From NCBI RefSeq assembly GCF_904849725.1, contig NC_058523.1, forward strand, positions 206,921,689-206,985,688: a DNA stretch of 64,000 nucleotides, in the 5' to 3' direction. Shown here piece after piece: positions 54,058 through 63,826 of this stretch. Position 1 is the first letter of the stretch. Each line of letters begins with the position of its first letter. Both the position numbers and the translations under genes were made by a program. The notes under the pieces were generated by a model. It ran no database searches and had not been told where the DNA came from. It was given only the letters and a program-made list of their open reading frames with translations. Source of the stretch: Hordeum vulgare subsp. vulgare. Taxonomy: Eukaryota > Streptophyta > Magnoliopsida > Poales > Poaceae.

Positions 54058-57000
54058 TGTAGCGACCCGACTCAAGACGAGCCAAGCCTCTGGTGTTTCC
54101 GTACCATCCCAAGATCATGCTGGTACACACACAGTACATAATGTATATATTCAAGAGTTCAATCACACAGCTTTATTTATCGAAATCTCATAAAGAGTAC
54201 TTTATTACAATAAAGGATTACAATAAAGTGGCTGAAGGCCAACTCATGAGATTATCTAACGAAGACTAAGTGGAAGCATCAGGTAGACGAGTCCATCCGA
54301 CTCCAAGGGCATGTCGCTGAGCGTAGAACGTAGCCTCACTCCTGGTCGGAAAAGTACTCTGCAACATGATACGTTGCAGTCGTGTAGGTCAGCATATTGA
54401 ATATGGCGGAAAGTCATCAAAGAGAAGAGTAAAATAATAATAAACTATCTCTACATGCATATTTGGCCGGTGGAGTTAAGTTTTGCATAAAGTCAGTTTT
54501 ATCCTACAACAAGAGGGGTTGGAAGAAAAATATTACTACAATGTTTGTTGTTAACGAGATGGTTCCGCCAACCAATTTTCGTACCCGAATAGTTGTTAAC
54601 ACCCACATCATTATTAAGTTGTGTCGAGAGTTCAGGGGAAATTCAATGCCTTCGGCTCAAGTTGTCCATGACCGTGGACACGGCTAATCGATTAGGTTGG
54701 GCACTCTGCAGAGTTTTGCACACGTTCCCCACAAGATTTGATCACCTCCGGGATTGTCCTCGCACTTCAGGGTGTTTGAAGACCGGATGATCAAAACATG
54801 GTCTTTCAACGGGTCCCTCTGAATCCCTGTCGGTGCCCATCCATTCCTACCGTTCTTCTACATCTGCTAGCACCGCCTGTCCAGAGTCGCCGCATTGTCC
54901 AACCAAGCCAGATCCCATAATGACTTGTGGCTGTGCAGGTAAGCTTTGAGTCTTGAAGTCTCCGTCCGTCTCTTCGAGCCTGGGTGAAGCTTTCCGCAGG
55001 ATGACATGGCCTCTCCAGCATCCCGGGCATCCACTGGGTTCTCTAGGGAGCCGATCAACCGTCCTTCACCCAGAGTTGCATTGCGTCCGAGGTCTTGAAA
55101 ATCTTGTCTTAGCAGGTCTTGATTATTATATCAACCTCGCATCACTCGTGGCATACACTCAACCGATAACCCGTCTACTCAAGCATAGCATTAAGAAATT
55201 GTCGTCCCGGGGCCAAGTATCGGGGTTGTTGTGTTCCTACCACATGATACTACAACTTACACTAAAGTTTCCAAGTACCTAGGCAGCATGCAATTGGGAA
55301 AAGAAAGGTGATCTACCATGCATCGAAAACATAGGTAAAATAACATGATCAAAATGACTTGCCTTGATGATAGTTGTGTTGCTCGAGCGCTTCTAAGTAA
55401 CACGCTTCGCACTCCGAATGATCTACCGATACAAACACAAAGCACACCATAAGCACTTCAATCAAGCCACAAGTAAAAAATAACATCTCAAGTATTGATT
55501 TGCTAAAGCCTAAGCAAAAGAATTCATCACGCGTCGGTAGGGCAGAAACTTGTTTCTGTTGAAAACACTAGTAAAAAAACTTTAAAAATTTTGAAACTTC
55601 TACCACAGTAAGATTTTATCACTAGAAGCGGTAGCAAAAAGAATCAACTAAAAATCATTTTTCAAACTCCTGGAATAGGCAAAACAAGGTTTAAACTAAA
55701 TATGCTCTAACTTATGTTTGAAAATTTCACACATAGACAAATTATATGTTTTTAAAAACTACAGGAAATTTGTGAGCTACTGGAAAAAGAATCAATGTCA
55801 TTGGACTTCGGGATAAAAAGTTGTGGCCAAAACAAGATTGAAACTTTCTGTTTTTTGCAAACAGGCAGAAAAATAAAACTAACTAGTACTAAAAAGAGGA
55901 GTATACGTGGCAAGTTGCTATTGGCTGCGGAGGTCATTTGTTTTAGCGTTTTGAGCAATCGGCCTATGCTTAACAAACTCGCTGGTTAAAAGATAAGTGA
56001 AACTAAAAACCGTTGGTTTTCTAATTTAGACCGAAGGGGTATTCCTAAGATCTAATCTAAGCCACAGAATCAAGATCTAAGGGCTAAAAAGAAAGGACAA
56101 GAAATAACAGAGAGAGAGGAGGGAGAGCTACCGTGCTGGCCGTGGCTACTCCGGCGGGAAGAAGATGGCCGGCGAGGGAGGGCCTCCGGGGGCTGTGGGG
56201 GAGATGGGGAGGCGGCGGCGGGGCAGTCCTCCTCCTCGGGGAGGCGCTCGGGGGGAGAGGAGGCTCCGGGGTGGCGCTGCTCTAGGCCGAAGGTGCAGCC
56301 GAAGGTGGCTGCCGCCGGCGAGCGGGGTTGGGCGGCGAGGGGACGGGGTGGGGTGGCGGCGAGGGTGGGAACGGGGGTGGCTCGGGTGGGGGAGTATTTA
56401 TAGGCCATGGGGAGGGTGAGCTAAGGAAGGGAGAGGGAGAGAATCGGCAGGGGATCCCACGGTTTCTGGGAGGAGTCGGTCTCGGGCTGTGGCTTGGAAA
56501 GAGGAGGAAGAAGGTGACCGCTGGCGGGAGAGGCTCGGGTGGTGGGGGCCACAGGCAGTGAGAGCGGGGAGGGGAGGGAAGGGGCGTTCTCCCTATATCA
56601 AAGGGATTTGATCCCTGGGCAGTGGGGATTCGGCCCAGCCTTATATGGCGCTCGGGGGAGGCGGCAAAAGAAAAAAATACCTTTCCTATTTATAATTTTT
56701 TTCCGAGACAGAAAATAAAAACGAAAAAAAAGGAAAGTAAATCAAATTATTAATATATGGTATTATATACCAAAAAATTCAGAAAAATCTCCTCTACCCG
56801 AATAACATTTTTCCAAAGCAAAAATAAAAACTTAAAAAAATGTTTTTTCAGAAATTCCCAATTTGCTTTATTTCTTTTTGCAAATATTTTTGCAAATATT
56901 CTTTGGGGTTTCTTGGCTCAAACATTTCAGAAATTTGCCCGTACTTTGGAGGGTCATTTTCCTCCGCTCTCTCTCTCTTGCGTGCAAGAGAGTATTTTCT

Positions 57001-57144
57001 CCGGGCTTTTCTCGTGCGAGGAAAACTGGAAATGCAAATCAAAAAGACGAAAGAAATTCACGTGCTAAATTTATTTCAAGCAATATGCATAGATGTTTAG
57101 CTACAATGTAAAACATTCTCAATTAGGAAAATTGGGATGTTACA
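54058..57144 (-). repeat. 5' LTR of the Tekay-type element
   Basis: On the minus strand it starts TGTAACATCCCAATTTTCC (57144) and ends GGGTCGCTACA (54058). 3087 bases. A GC-rich island lies at 56110-56640 and a minus-strand TATA box at 56395-56402. Frames within the island are compositional only. Confidence 0.82.
56395..56402 (-). promoter_or_regulatory. TATA box of the Tekay-type LTR
   Basis: Minus-strand TATAAATA followed by CTCCCCCACCC. It sits inside the GC-rich island, as expected for the transcription start about 750 bases from the LTR edge. Confidence 0.7.
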
Positions 57145-57352
57145 GGCACACCCGCCTTCCATAGCCCCCTAGCCATGTACAAGGTTTTTCCTTCAGTTAG
57201 CTTGGAGTATAGTGATTTCACCGAGAATTTTTGGGACGAGGCGAGTCCCCAAGTGACTGAATCTGGACCTAGGCTAAGTTGTCTATCACCTATTTTTGCT
57301 AATAACTCTTCCCAGCTCACCATTTCCATCAAATCACCGGCGGTGAGGTCCT
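57145..57352 (-). pseudogene. LINE fragment, RT zinc-binding region
   Basis: Minus-strand frame from about 57350: DLMEMVSWEELLAKIG, then SVTWGLASSQKFSVKSLYSK and LWKAGVPV, the stretch preceding the zinc-binding domain of plant LINE RTs. It is cut at 57145 by the Tekay-type LTR. Different from the LINE at 19415-25010 in sequence. Confidence 0.7.
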
Positions 57353-57484
57353 AAGGGCATCTCCAACCATCATGTTGGTGTCCGTGGTTAACTAGTAGAG
57401 GATCGGGTAGGAATGCCAACGCAAGCTATCCTCTAGCCAATTATATAACCAAAACCGAGTGGACATGCCGTTGTTAACGACAAA
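57353..57484. other. Unassigned spacer between LINE fragment and CACTA element
   Basis: 132 bases beginning AAGGGCATCTCCAACCATC. I see no frame or repeat pair. The GGGCATCTCCAAC start recalls termini of some grass non-autonomous repeats, but there is no second end. Confidence 0.35.
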
Positions 57485-57511
57485 CACTAGTAGGGAAAAC
57501 CTTATAGGTAT
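57485..57511 (+). repeat. Left terminal inverted repeat of the CACTA element
   Basis: CACTAGTAGGGAAAACCTTA followed by TAGGTAT. The partner end lies beyond 64000, so the inverted repeat itself cannot be checked. Confidence 0.75.
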
Positions 57512-57534
57512 TACCTAGTAGTACCACTGGATTA

Positions 57535-57850
57535 TAACACGCGCTGCTGCTACTTAGCAGTAGCCCTGGCTCAGCCGAGCACTACTGCTAAAGACTTAGC
57601 AGTAGCGCTGGAATTCAAAAAAGCGCTACTACTAAATGGGACCCAACAAGCCCACCGACGGTAGAAGTAGTAGCAGCGTGGCCTTGTAAAAAGCGCTACT
57701 ACTAAGTAGAATAGAAGTAGCATTTTGCGGGAATCAGCACTACGGCTAAGAGATATAGCAGAAGCCCCCCTTAGAAGTAGCGCTACCCCAGAAAAGCGCT
57801 ACAACTAAGACCAATAGCAGTAGCGCCCTTTGGAAATCAGCGCTACTAGT
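57535..57850. repeat. CACTA subterminal repeat block
   Basis: At least ten copies in both orientations of a unit close to AGCGCTACTACTAAG or AGCAGTAGCGCT, for example near 57545, 57577, 57597, 57624, 57690, 57765, 57793 and 57820. In En/Spm elements such repeats bind the element's own regulatory protein. Confidence 0.8.
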
Positions 57851-57874
57851 ATGCGTGGTTGGTGGCAGATTTTA

Positions 57875-58045
57875 ACCCACACACCCCCTCTCTCCCCCTC
57901 CCCCCCCCCTTTGCCCTATCCCCTCCTTTCTCCTCTCCTCTCTCTTATTTACTTCTCCACCATTGTTGCCCTTCTTCTTTCTTCCTTCTACCTCTCTTCT
58001 CTCCCATTAATGCCCCCTCCATCCTAATTCTCCTCCATAAATGAC
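57875..58045 (+). other. C/T-rich leader upstream of the CACTA transposase gene
   Basis: Pyrimidine-rich stretch (CTCTCTCCCCCTCCCCCC and similar) between repeats and gene, likely 5' untranslated exon. A similar stretch stands before the second gene at 62330-62570. Confidence 0.5.
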
Positions 58046-58210
58046 CTCTTCTAACTCTATGTTCCACATTTATTTGGCTCTCCCTCCTTCCATACATATA
58101 TATCTAGCTAGCTAGGTCATCTCGCTCCCTCTCCACTAGTTAGCTAGAGTCATCTCTCCTCACAACAACTAGATCTAGCTATTTATTTAGCCGTGCACAA
58201 TCTCTCTCGG

Positions 58211-58238
58211 GATATATATATATATATATATATATATA
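58211..58238. repeat. (TA)n microsatellite
   Basis: About 14 TA units. Confidence 0.9.
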
Positions 58239-58323
58239 GGTGAGTAAAAAGTTGTGCATTTAAATAATGGGAATATGTGTGTTTGCGATATGAAGGGATT
58301 TGTGTGAGTGACATGCCCCGCAA

Positions 58324-58440
58324 GTTGCTTATGTTTTGCTGAAACGTCGATCTATTTCCGTTTCGGTGAATTTCGAGCAAACTCGATATGTCCTATTTTT
58401 AGGCAAGGTCATGCCAAATTTTTATATGACTTTGATGCAT
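58324..58440 (+). other. Leader block shared with the second CACTA gene
   Basis: Contains TATGTTTTGCTGAAACG, ATTTCCGTTTCGG, CGAGCAAA, ATATGTCC and AAGGTCATGCCAAA in this order. The same series recurs at 63567-63655. It is probably part of the intron/leader before the coding start. Confidence 0.6.
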
Positions 58441-58479
58441 GCATGCATTTTGTTTATAAACCTTTTGCTTGTTATACCG

Positions 58480-58920
58480 TGCATTCATGAAGGTGAGTGG
58501 AAGGAAGGTGGACCGTACTTGCAATCCGCGGTGATGGACATGTATGCAAATAAACGGAGTGGGATTAGATGTCCATGTATGAAATGCAAAGAAGGAGTAG
58601 TTTTGAACCCTTTTGATGGTGGCCGTTTGAAGTCCCACTTGCTGATCAATGGTTTCGTGGATAGATATACTCGGTGGATAAGTGAAGATGATGATGGGGA
58701 CGTCCACATGGCAGGGAATAACGACATGTGACTAATCGAAGAGATGACTGATCGACACGAAGACGATGGCGCCGGACACGGCGGCGGTGAAGAGTGCGAA
58801 CACGACGGTAGAGAAGAGTCCAAAAACGACGACGGAGAAGATTATGGACACGGCGAAGAAGCAGAGTCCGGACATGGCGGAGAAGAGGCGACGGACACGC
58901 CGTAGACATCAGCGCTACTA
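58480..58920 (+). pseudogene. CACTA transposase N-terminal Transpos_assoc-like domain
   Basis: The frame has WKEGGPYLQSAVMDMYANKR, then RCPCMKCKEGVVLNPFDGGR and LKSHLLINGFVDRYTRW, the N-terminal zinc-binding-like domain found in front of plant TNP2 transposases (CxC..C pattern present). A stop (TGA) follows NNDM at 58729-58731. The same register then shows a highly acidic Gly/His/Glu linker to about 58905. The true start is unclear, because the pieces upstream are probably intronic. Confidence 0.78.
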
Positions 58921-59292
58921 AGTTCAGTCGTGAAGGACACTCATGTTCGAGACCTCCTTTGCAAGAGTACGACTAGCGACATAGTTGCTTCTAGAGAGGA
59001 GGGCACGCTAGAGCAACTTGAAGTAGACTCGAAGACTCCATTATATGATGGTTGTGATCCCGAGGTTACCCGCTTAAGTTTCATGCTAGAACTCCTAAAG
59101 ACAAAGGCCAAAAATGAATGGACAAACAAAAGCCTCGATGAGCATTTGAAGTATCTACATAATAATGTTCTTCCTGCGGGGAACCTGTGTCCTACTAGTG
59201 TCGATGAGGCCAAGAAAATTGTTTGCCCTCTTGATCTCCCGCACAGTAGATACCATGCATGGATCAAGGATTGCATCATTAATCAAGGATAG
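58921..59292 (+). pseudogene. CACTA transposase, linker before the TNP2 core
   Basis: Frame MKDTHVRDLLCKSTTSD, then FMLELLKTKAKNEWTNKSLD, LKYLHNNVLPAGNLCPTSVD and IVCPLDLPHSRYHAWIKDCI. This segment regularly precedes the CPKCxxSRYK zinc ligand region of TNP2. A TAG at 59290-59292 interrupts it, and the next codons continue HAEKTKCPKCNASRYKKVG in the same frame. Confidence 0.78.
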
Positions 59293-60640
59293 CACGCCGA
59301 AAAAACCAAGTGTCCAAAGTGCAATGCTTCTCGATACAAGAAGGTAGGAAAGAAAGCTCCTGAGAAAGTTGTATGGTACTTTCCGTCACTCCCCGTCCGC
59401 AGCGGTATTTCATAGATCCTAAGGAAGCAAAGCTCATGCGCTGGCACGCGGAGAGTAAGAAGCCCGATGATGGAGATGATCCAAAGCTGAGACACCTCGC
59501 AGATGCTAGACAGTGGAGATCATTCAATTCCGAATATCAATTTTTCGGAGAAGATGCAAGGAACATCGTGCTGGTGTGTGTACCGATGGCATGAATCCAT
59601 TTGAAAACCAGAGCACCAACCACAAACATGCCCCGTCTTTGTATGGATGTACAACCTCCCCCATGGAAGTGTATGAAGACAAAGTACATACACATGAGCA
59701 TTCTGATTCAAGGGCCGAAACAACCGGGAAATAATATTAACCTGTATATGGGGCTTCTAAAAGAGGAGCTAGATAGTTTATGGAAATCGCCGGTCAAGAC
59801 ACGGGACGCAAACACAAGAGAATATTTCTATATGAGAGTTGCGTTGATGACGATGGTGCATAACTATCTCGGTTATGGGTACACCTCAGGCCAGGTGTGC
59901 CACAGATACTGCGAATTCATGAGGTGCATGGATGATACAACGTCTCAGCAACTTACGTCAACGAAAGATGGCGGGTCTGGGAAAATCGTGTACATGGGGC
60001 ATCGTAGATGGCTCCAAAAGGATGACCCATGGAGAAAACGTGGAGATCTATTCAATGGTTTGGCTGAGCATCGAGGATCTTCACATAAGAGGAGCGGCAC
60101 CGAAATCAACGAACTGTTGAATAACTGGCAACAGTGCCCCGTGCCAGGAAAGATGGAAAGGCGCCGGAGCCGCTGCTGAAGGTATGGAAAACGAGGTCTG
60201 TTTTCTGGGACTTGGAGTACTGGCCCAATCATGACACGCCTCATTGCCTTGATTAAATACATATCACGAACAATGTCCTCAAGAGCTTGATTGGCACACC
60301 ATTGAGCATGCCATAGAAGACCAAGGAAAGACTTGGAAGATTTGGAGATCAGGGGGGATCTCCACATGCCCCATAAAAAAGTCGACGGACGAGACGGAGA
60401 TGGAGACAGTGACGGGCCCAAGAAGAAGAGAAGTCAACAAGAAGGAGGAGAATTGTTTCTCCCTTCTTGCTTCACCTTAAGTCCGAAGGAGATCGGTCAA
60501 TTCATGAAGTGCCTTACGAAATCAAAGTCAGTTCTGGTTACTGTGGGAACATAAGAATATTTGTAGACACCAAGAAGAAAAGGTTCAGCGGGATGAAGTC
60601 TCATGACTATCACGTGATGATGATGTAGATACTCCCGGTT
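59293..60640 (+). pseudogene. CACTA TNP2-type transposase core (Transposase_21)
   Basis: The transposase cuts the element at its CACTA ends. Conserved blocks are CPKCNASRYK, YFIDPKEAKLMRWHAES, LRHLADARQWRSFN, DGMNPF (in another frame), KTKYIHMSILIQGPKQPGNN and INLYMGLLKEELDSLWKS. From 59601 to 60179 the frame is open. After it come HITNNVLKSLIGTPL and SPKEIGQFMKCL in shifted frames. At least four frameshifts or stops lie between 59280 and 60650. All parts are in the normal order, so the gene decayed by point mutations and small indels and not by rearrangement. Confidence 0.83.
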
Positions 60641-60997
60641 GCCATTCGAGGGATAATGGACAAGCACATCCATGAGACACTTACTGGTCTCCGCAACTTC
60701 TTCGATGTTATCTCTCGAAAGTCCATCAGTGTGAAGCAGCTCCGAAGGCTACAGGAAGAGATCATTGTCATACTATGTGAGCTTGAGATGTACTTCTCGC
60801 CCGTGTTCTTTGACGTCATGTTGCATCTGTGTGTACACATCGTGGACGACAACATCAAACTCGGGCCGACATTCCTTCACAACATGATGTCGTTCGAGAG
60901 GACGAATGGGGTCCTCAAAGGATTCGTTCGTAACATGTCCCATCCCGAGGGGAGCATCGTCCAAGGGTATCTCACCCAAGTGCATCTCCTTTTGTGA
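60641..60997 (+). pseudogene. CACTA transposase DUF4218 region
   Basis: LPVAIRGIMDKHIHETLTGL, then LRNFFDVISRKSISVKQLRR, EIIVILCELEMYFSPVFFDV and HLCVHIVDDNIKLGPTFLHN, then MMSFERTNGVLKGFVRNMSH. This is the DUF4218 domain that follows the transposase core in plant CACTA proteins. Its function is not established. The end overlaps by a frameshift with the following segment. Confidence 0.83.
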
Positions 60998-62002
60998 GAA
61001 TTATATAGGCAAAAAATACCCTGTTGTTGGTTTGCCCATCAACAAGCACCATCGGAGGCTCAGAGGAGAAGGTCACAACAACGGTCGGAGGGAATTGCAC
61101 GTGGACTACTCGAAACGACGGGACGACTTTGAGAGGGCTAACTTAGTAGTGCTACATCACCTAGATGTGGTAGATGATTATGTGACATTGCACAAAGAAA
61201 TCATCGCAAAGAAGTACCGTGATGAGGGGATGCGCAAAACAGACGATGAAGTTACTGTAGAGCACAACGCCACTTTCTTGTGTTGGTTCAAAGAGCAGGT
61301 TCGTGCTAATCCCCCGGAAGAGGGCGGTGCGGACGGGTTTCTCATATACGTCTTAGCACATGGCCCGCCGCCCAAACTCGTGTCCTATGAGGCATAGAAT
61401 ATCAACCGGTACATGTTCTACATGGAGGCCAAAGACATGGACAGTGATTACCAAAACTCAGGGGTGATGATTGAATGCGTGACCCACTCCAACAGTACAA
61501 CTGAAATATTCTATGAAAGGATCGAAGAGTTCCGGGAGCTTAACTATGCTGGAAGGCACGATGCGACGATGTTCCGTGTCAGGTGGGCTTCGGCCGTCGT
61601 AAGAGAAAACAAGTATCTCACTACCATGTCTGTATCCGCCGCAAAGAGCGCTACCATGAACATTAATGTCATCGCCAAAACCGAGCCATGGATACATGCT
61701 AAGCACGTGATACAATGCTTCTTCATAACCGACCCGACCAATCCCAGCTGTGTTGTCGTGAGGAGAGGCAAAAGGAACATCGTCGGAATGGATGGAGTCA
61801 CCAACGAGGAAGACTATGACCAATACGGCAACTCGATGAGGGAAGATGACGATGACGATGAAGCATACATGAAAAGAAGAATCAACACTACATTACTTAA
61901 GGAAGATCGTACTCCATGGTGCTGGAAAATAAGAATCAACACAATGAATAAGAAAGGAAAGAAGCTCAATGTGAACATCTTCGACGCAGCTGAGAAACAA
62001 TC

Positions 62003-62060
<58 letters not shown>

Positions 62061-62096
62061 GTATTTTGTGTACGAAACAACACATGGTTCCGGTAA
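60998..62096 (+). pseudogene. CACTA transposase C-terminal DUF4216 region
   Basis: A frame from about 60906 to 61397 and, after one in-frame TAG at 61395-61397, from 61413 to 62096. The second part has IFYERIEEFRELNYAGRHDA, then VRWASAVVRENKYLTTMSVS, HVIQCFFITDPTNPSCVVVR and an acidic EEDYDQYGN, the DUF4216 pattern. The last readable residues run into the (TA)n at 62005-62060, which translates as repeated Tyr-Ile and is not real coding sequence. Confidence 0.8.
62005..62060. repeat. (TA)n microsatellite
   Basis: About 25 TA units, ending TATGTATATG. Confidence 0.9.
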
Positions 62097-62127
62097 TATT
62101 CGCACGATGGTGCTAGAAAATATACTT

Positions 62128-62293
62128 AGCAGTAGTGTTGGATTGGTTCCAGCGCTACTGCTAAGTTAGCAGTAGGCTGGTTCTAACCCGACGCTACTGC
62201 TAAATGACTTGGATATTTAGCACTAGCGTTGGGTTAGAACCAGCGCTACTGCTAACTTAGCAGTAGCGCTGGAACCAATCCAGCGCTACTGCT
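62128..62293. repeat. Long hairpin made of CACTA subterminal repeats
   Basis: Left arm 62128-62205 and right arm 62215-62293 are reverse complements over about 78 bases with only a handful of mismatches, separated by a 9-base loop (gacttggat). Each arm holds several AGCGCTACTGCTAA units. It lies between the transposase gene and the second gene. Confidence 0.88.
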
Positions 62294-62329
62294 ACCACTC
62301 GTTAACCTGACCCAAAATCCCCTAACTCC

Positions 62330-62570
62330 CCATGTCCCTCCACTTCTTCCCTCTCCCCCTCTCCCACGCGCGCTCCACTCCCCATGTCGCCGTCGCAGCC
62401 CGCCGGAGCCCTCCTCGCTCACCGGAGTCCTCCCCCTCCAAGCCTCCCCGCTCCGGTAAGCCCCCGCCGCCAATGTTGCGCCTCTGCTCACCCCCAATAT
62501 TGCGCCTCTCCTCTCCCCCTGGCCAACCACGCCCCCAATGTTGCACCTCTCCTCGCCCCCAATGCTGAGG
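62330..62570 (+). other. C/T-rich leader upstream of the second CACTA gene
   Basis: Pyrimidine-rich, with CTCCCCATGTC repeated at 62323-62334 and 62376-62386, and a possible 5' splice site CCGGTAAGCC at about 62453-62462. Several CCAATGTTGC/CCAATATTGC repeats lie at 62470-62560. Confidence 0.45.
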
Positions 62571-62795
62571 TCATCGGTGCTTGGGGCGTCACCAGAGGTG
62601 GTTTCTTCCCCAAGAACAAGCACCAGTACGGGCTCAGTCTGCCTCTGTCCCTCCTCTATTTCGAGTGGGAGGTAGGGGAGGGCCTGCTAGTGGGTTAGTA
62701 AGCTGAATAAAATAACAATAAAGAAGAAGAATAAAATATGTTAGTGTTAGGTTATTAGTGCTAGGTTATTAGTGTTAGTAAGTTAGCGCTAGGTT
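62571..62795 (+). other. Putative intron start of the second CACTA gene
   Basis: Contains repeated TTAGTG(C/T)TAGGTTA units at 62740-62850. No frame of interest. Confidence 0.35.
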
Positions 62796-63408
62796 ATTAG
62801 GTTTACAAAGAAGAAGAAGAAAATAAGTTAGTGCTAGGTTATTAGGGTTAGTAATATTTAGAAAGAAGAAGAAGAAGAAGAAAGATGTACAAAAATAAGT
62901 AAATAAGAATAGGAAAAAGGAAAAGAAGAAGGAGAAGAAGAAGAACAAGGACAACAAGAGGAGGAGAACAAAAGAACAAGAATAAGAAGAAGAAAAAGAG
63001 GAGAAGACGTGAAGAAGAGAAAAAATAGAAGAAGAGTACAAGTCGAAGAAAAATAGGATAAGAAGAAGAGGAGAAGAAAATAATAATAATAATAAGAAGA
63101 AGAAGAGCAGAAAAGGAAGAAGAAGAGGAGGAGAAGAAGAAATAGAGGAGATTAAGAAGAGGAGAAGAAAAGAAGAAGAAGAAGAAGAAGAAGAAGAAGA
63201 AGAAGAAGAAGAAGAAGAAGAAGAAGAAGAAGAAGAGAAGAAAAGAAGAAAAAGAGGAGAAGTAGAATAAAAAGAGGAGAAGAAAAGAAGAAGAAGAAGA
63301 AGAAGAAGAAGAAGAAGAAGAAGAGAAGAAAAGGAAGAAGAGGAGGAGGAGAAGAAGAAATAGAGGAGAAAAAGAATAAATTAGAGGAGGATAAGAAGAA
63401 ATAGGTTA
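62796..63408 (+). repeat. Purine-rich (GAA)n tract
   Basis: About 600 bases almost without pyrimidines on the plus strand, with pure (GAA)n or (AAG)n runs at about 63170-63233 and 63283-63323. Confidence 0.9.
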
Positions 63409-63574
63409 GCTAGCGTGCTAGGTTAAATCTGTTTTTTTGCTTGATAAGTTTGTGTTAATTCATATATTGTTTGTGTTAATTCAATGTGCTCTATTTTTGC
63501 TTGCTAAGTTTGTGTTAATTCATCACATATTGTTTTGTGTTAATCAGAATGTGTCTGAGTGGCCTATGTTTTGC

Positions 63575-63742
63575 CGGAATGTTAATCATTTCCGTTCGAG
63601 CAAATTTTAGGTGCTCCATATGTCCACTTTTTAGCTAAGGTCATGCCAAAAATTTCCGTGAATTTTGGCATGACTTGTGCTAGAAACTAGGACATATGGA
63701 GTGCCCTAGAATTGCTGGAAAGGGGAATGAATAAACATTCCG
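63575..63742. repeat. Imperfect inverted repeat of the CACTA leader block
   Basis: Arms 63575-63655 and 63661-63742 pair (for example CCATATGTCC with GGACATATGG, TCATGCCAAAA with TTTTGGCATGA, CGGAATGTT with AACATTCCG) around a 5-base loop. The left arm is the leader block that also occurs at 58324-58440. Confidence 0.8.
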
Positions 63743-63826
63743 ACCAAATATAGTCCCCCCTTCTATTATTCATGTTAATTGGCCTAGAATTAAACTATTA
63801 TACTTAAATACTCGTAGGAAATTAAT

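Larger units (their letters stand above)
51265..57144 (-). mobile_element. Tekay/Del-type chromovirus LTR retrotransposon, 3' part missing
   Basis: On the minus strand: LTR 57144-54058 (3087 bases), primer-binding site for initiator Met tRNA, an extra ORF (53907-53182), gag-protease (52986-51523), then the start of RT cut off at 51265. The gag/protease/RT-start sequences (GPAAAWWENYTTTYP, LFDSGATHSFIS, PISKRSYRMPANDLIEIKKQ) and the long LTR fit the Tekay/Del clade. RT core, RNase H, integrase and the second LTR are missing. A deletion or recombination with the Sabrina-like copy is likely, as no 5-bp duplication is found. Confidence 0.82.

Noticed and set aside
56070..56561. Gly/Arg- and Pro/Ala-rich ORFs on both strands
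   Set aside because: Compositional ORFs of the GC-rich island in the Tekay-type LTR.
57535..57850. CRISPR-like short repeats
   Set aside because: Units occur in both orientations with irregular spacing inside a CACTA end. Plant genome context.
61814..62083. Tyr-Ile repeat protein
   Set aside because: Translation of the (TA)n microsatellite.
62775..63041. Minus-strand ORF made of Phe and Ser runs
   Set aside because: Translation of the purine tract. Not a gene.
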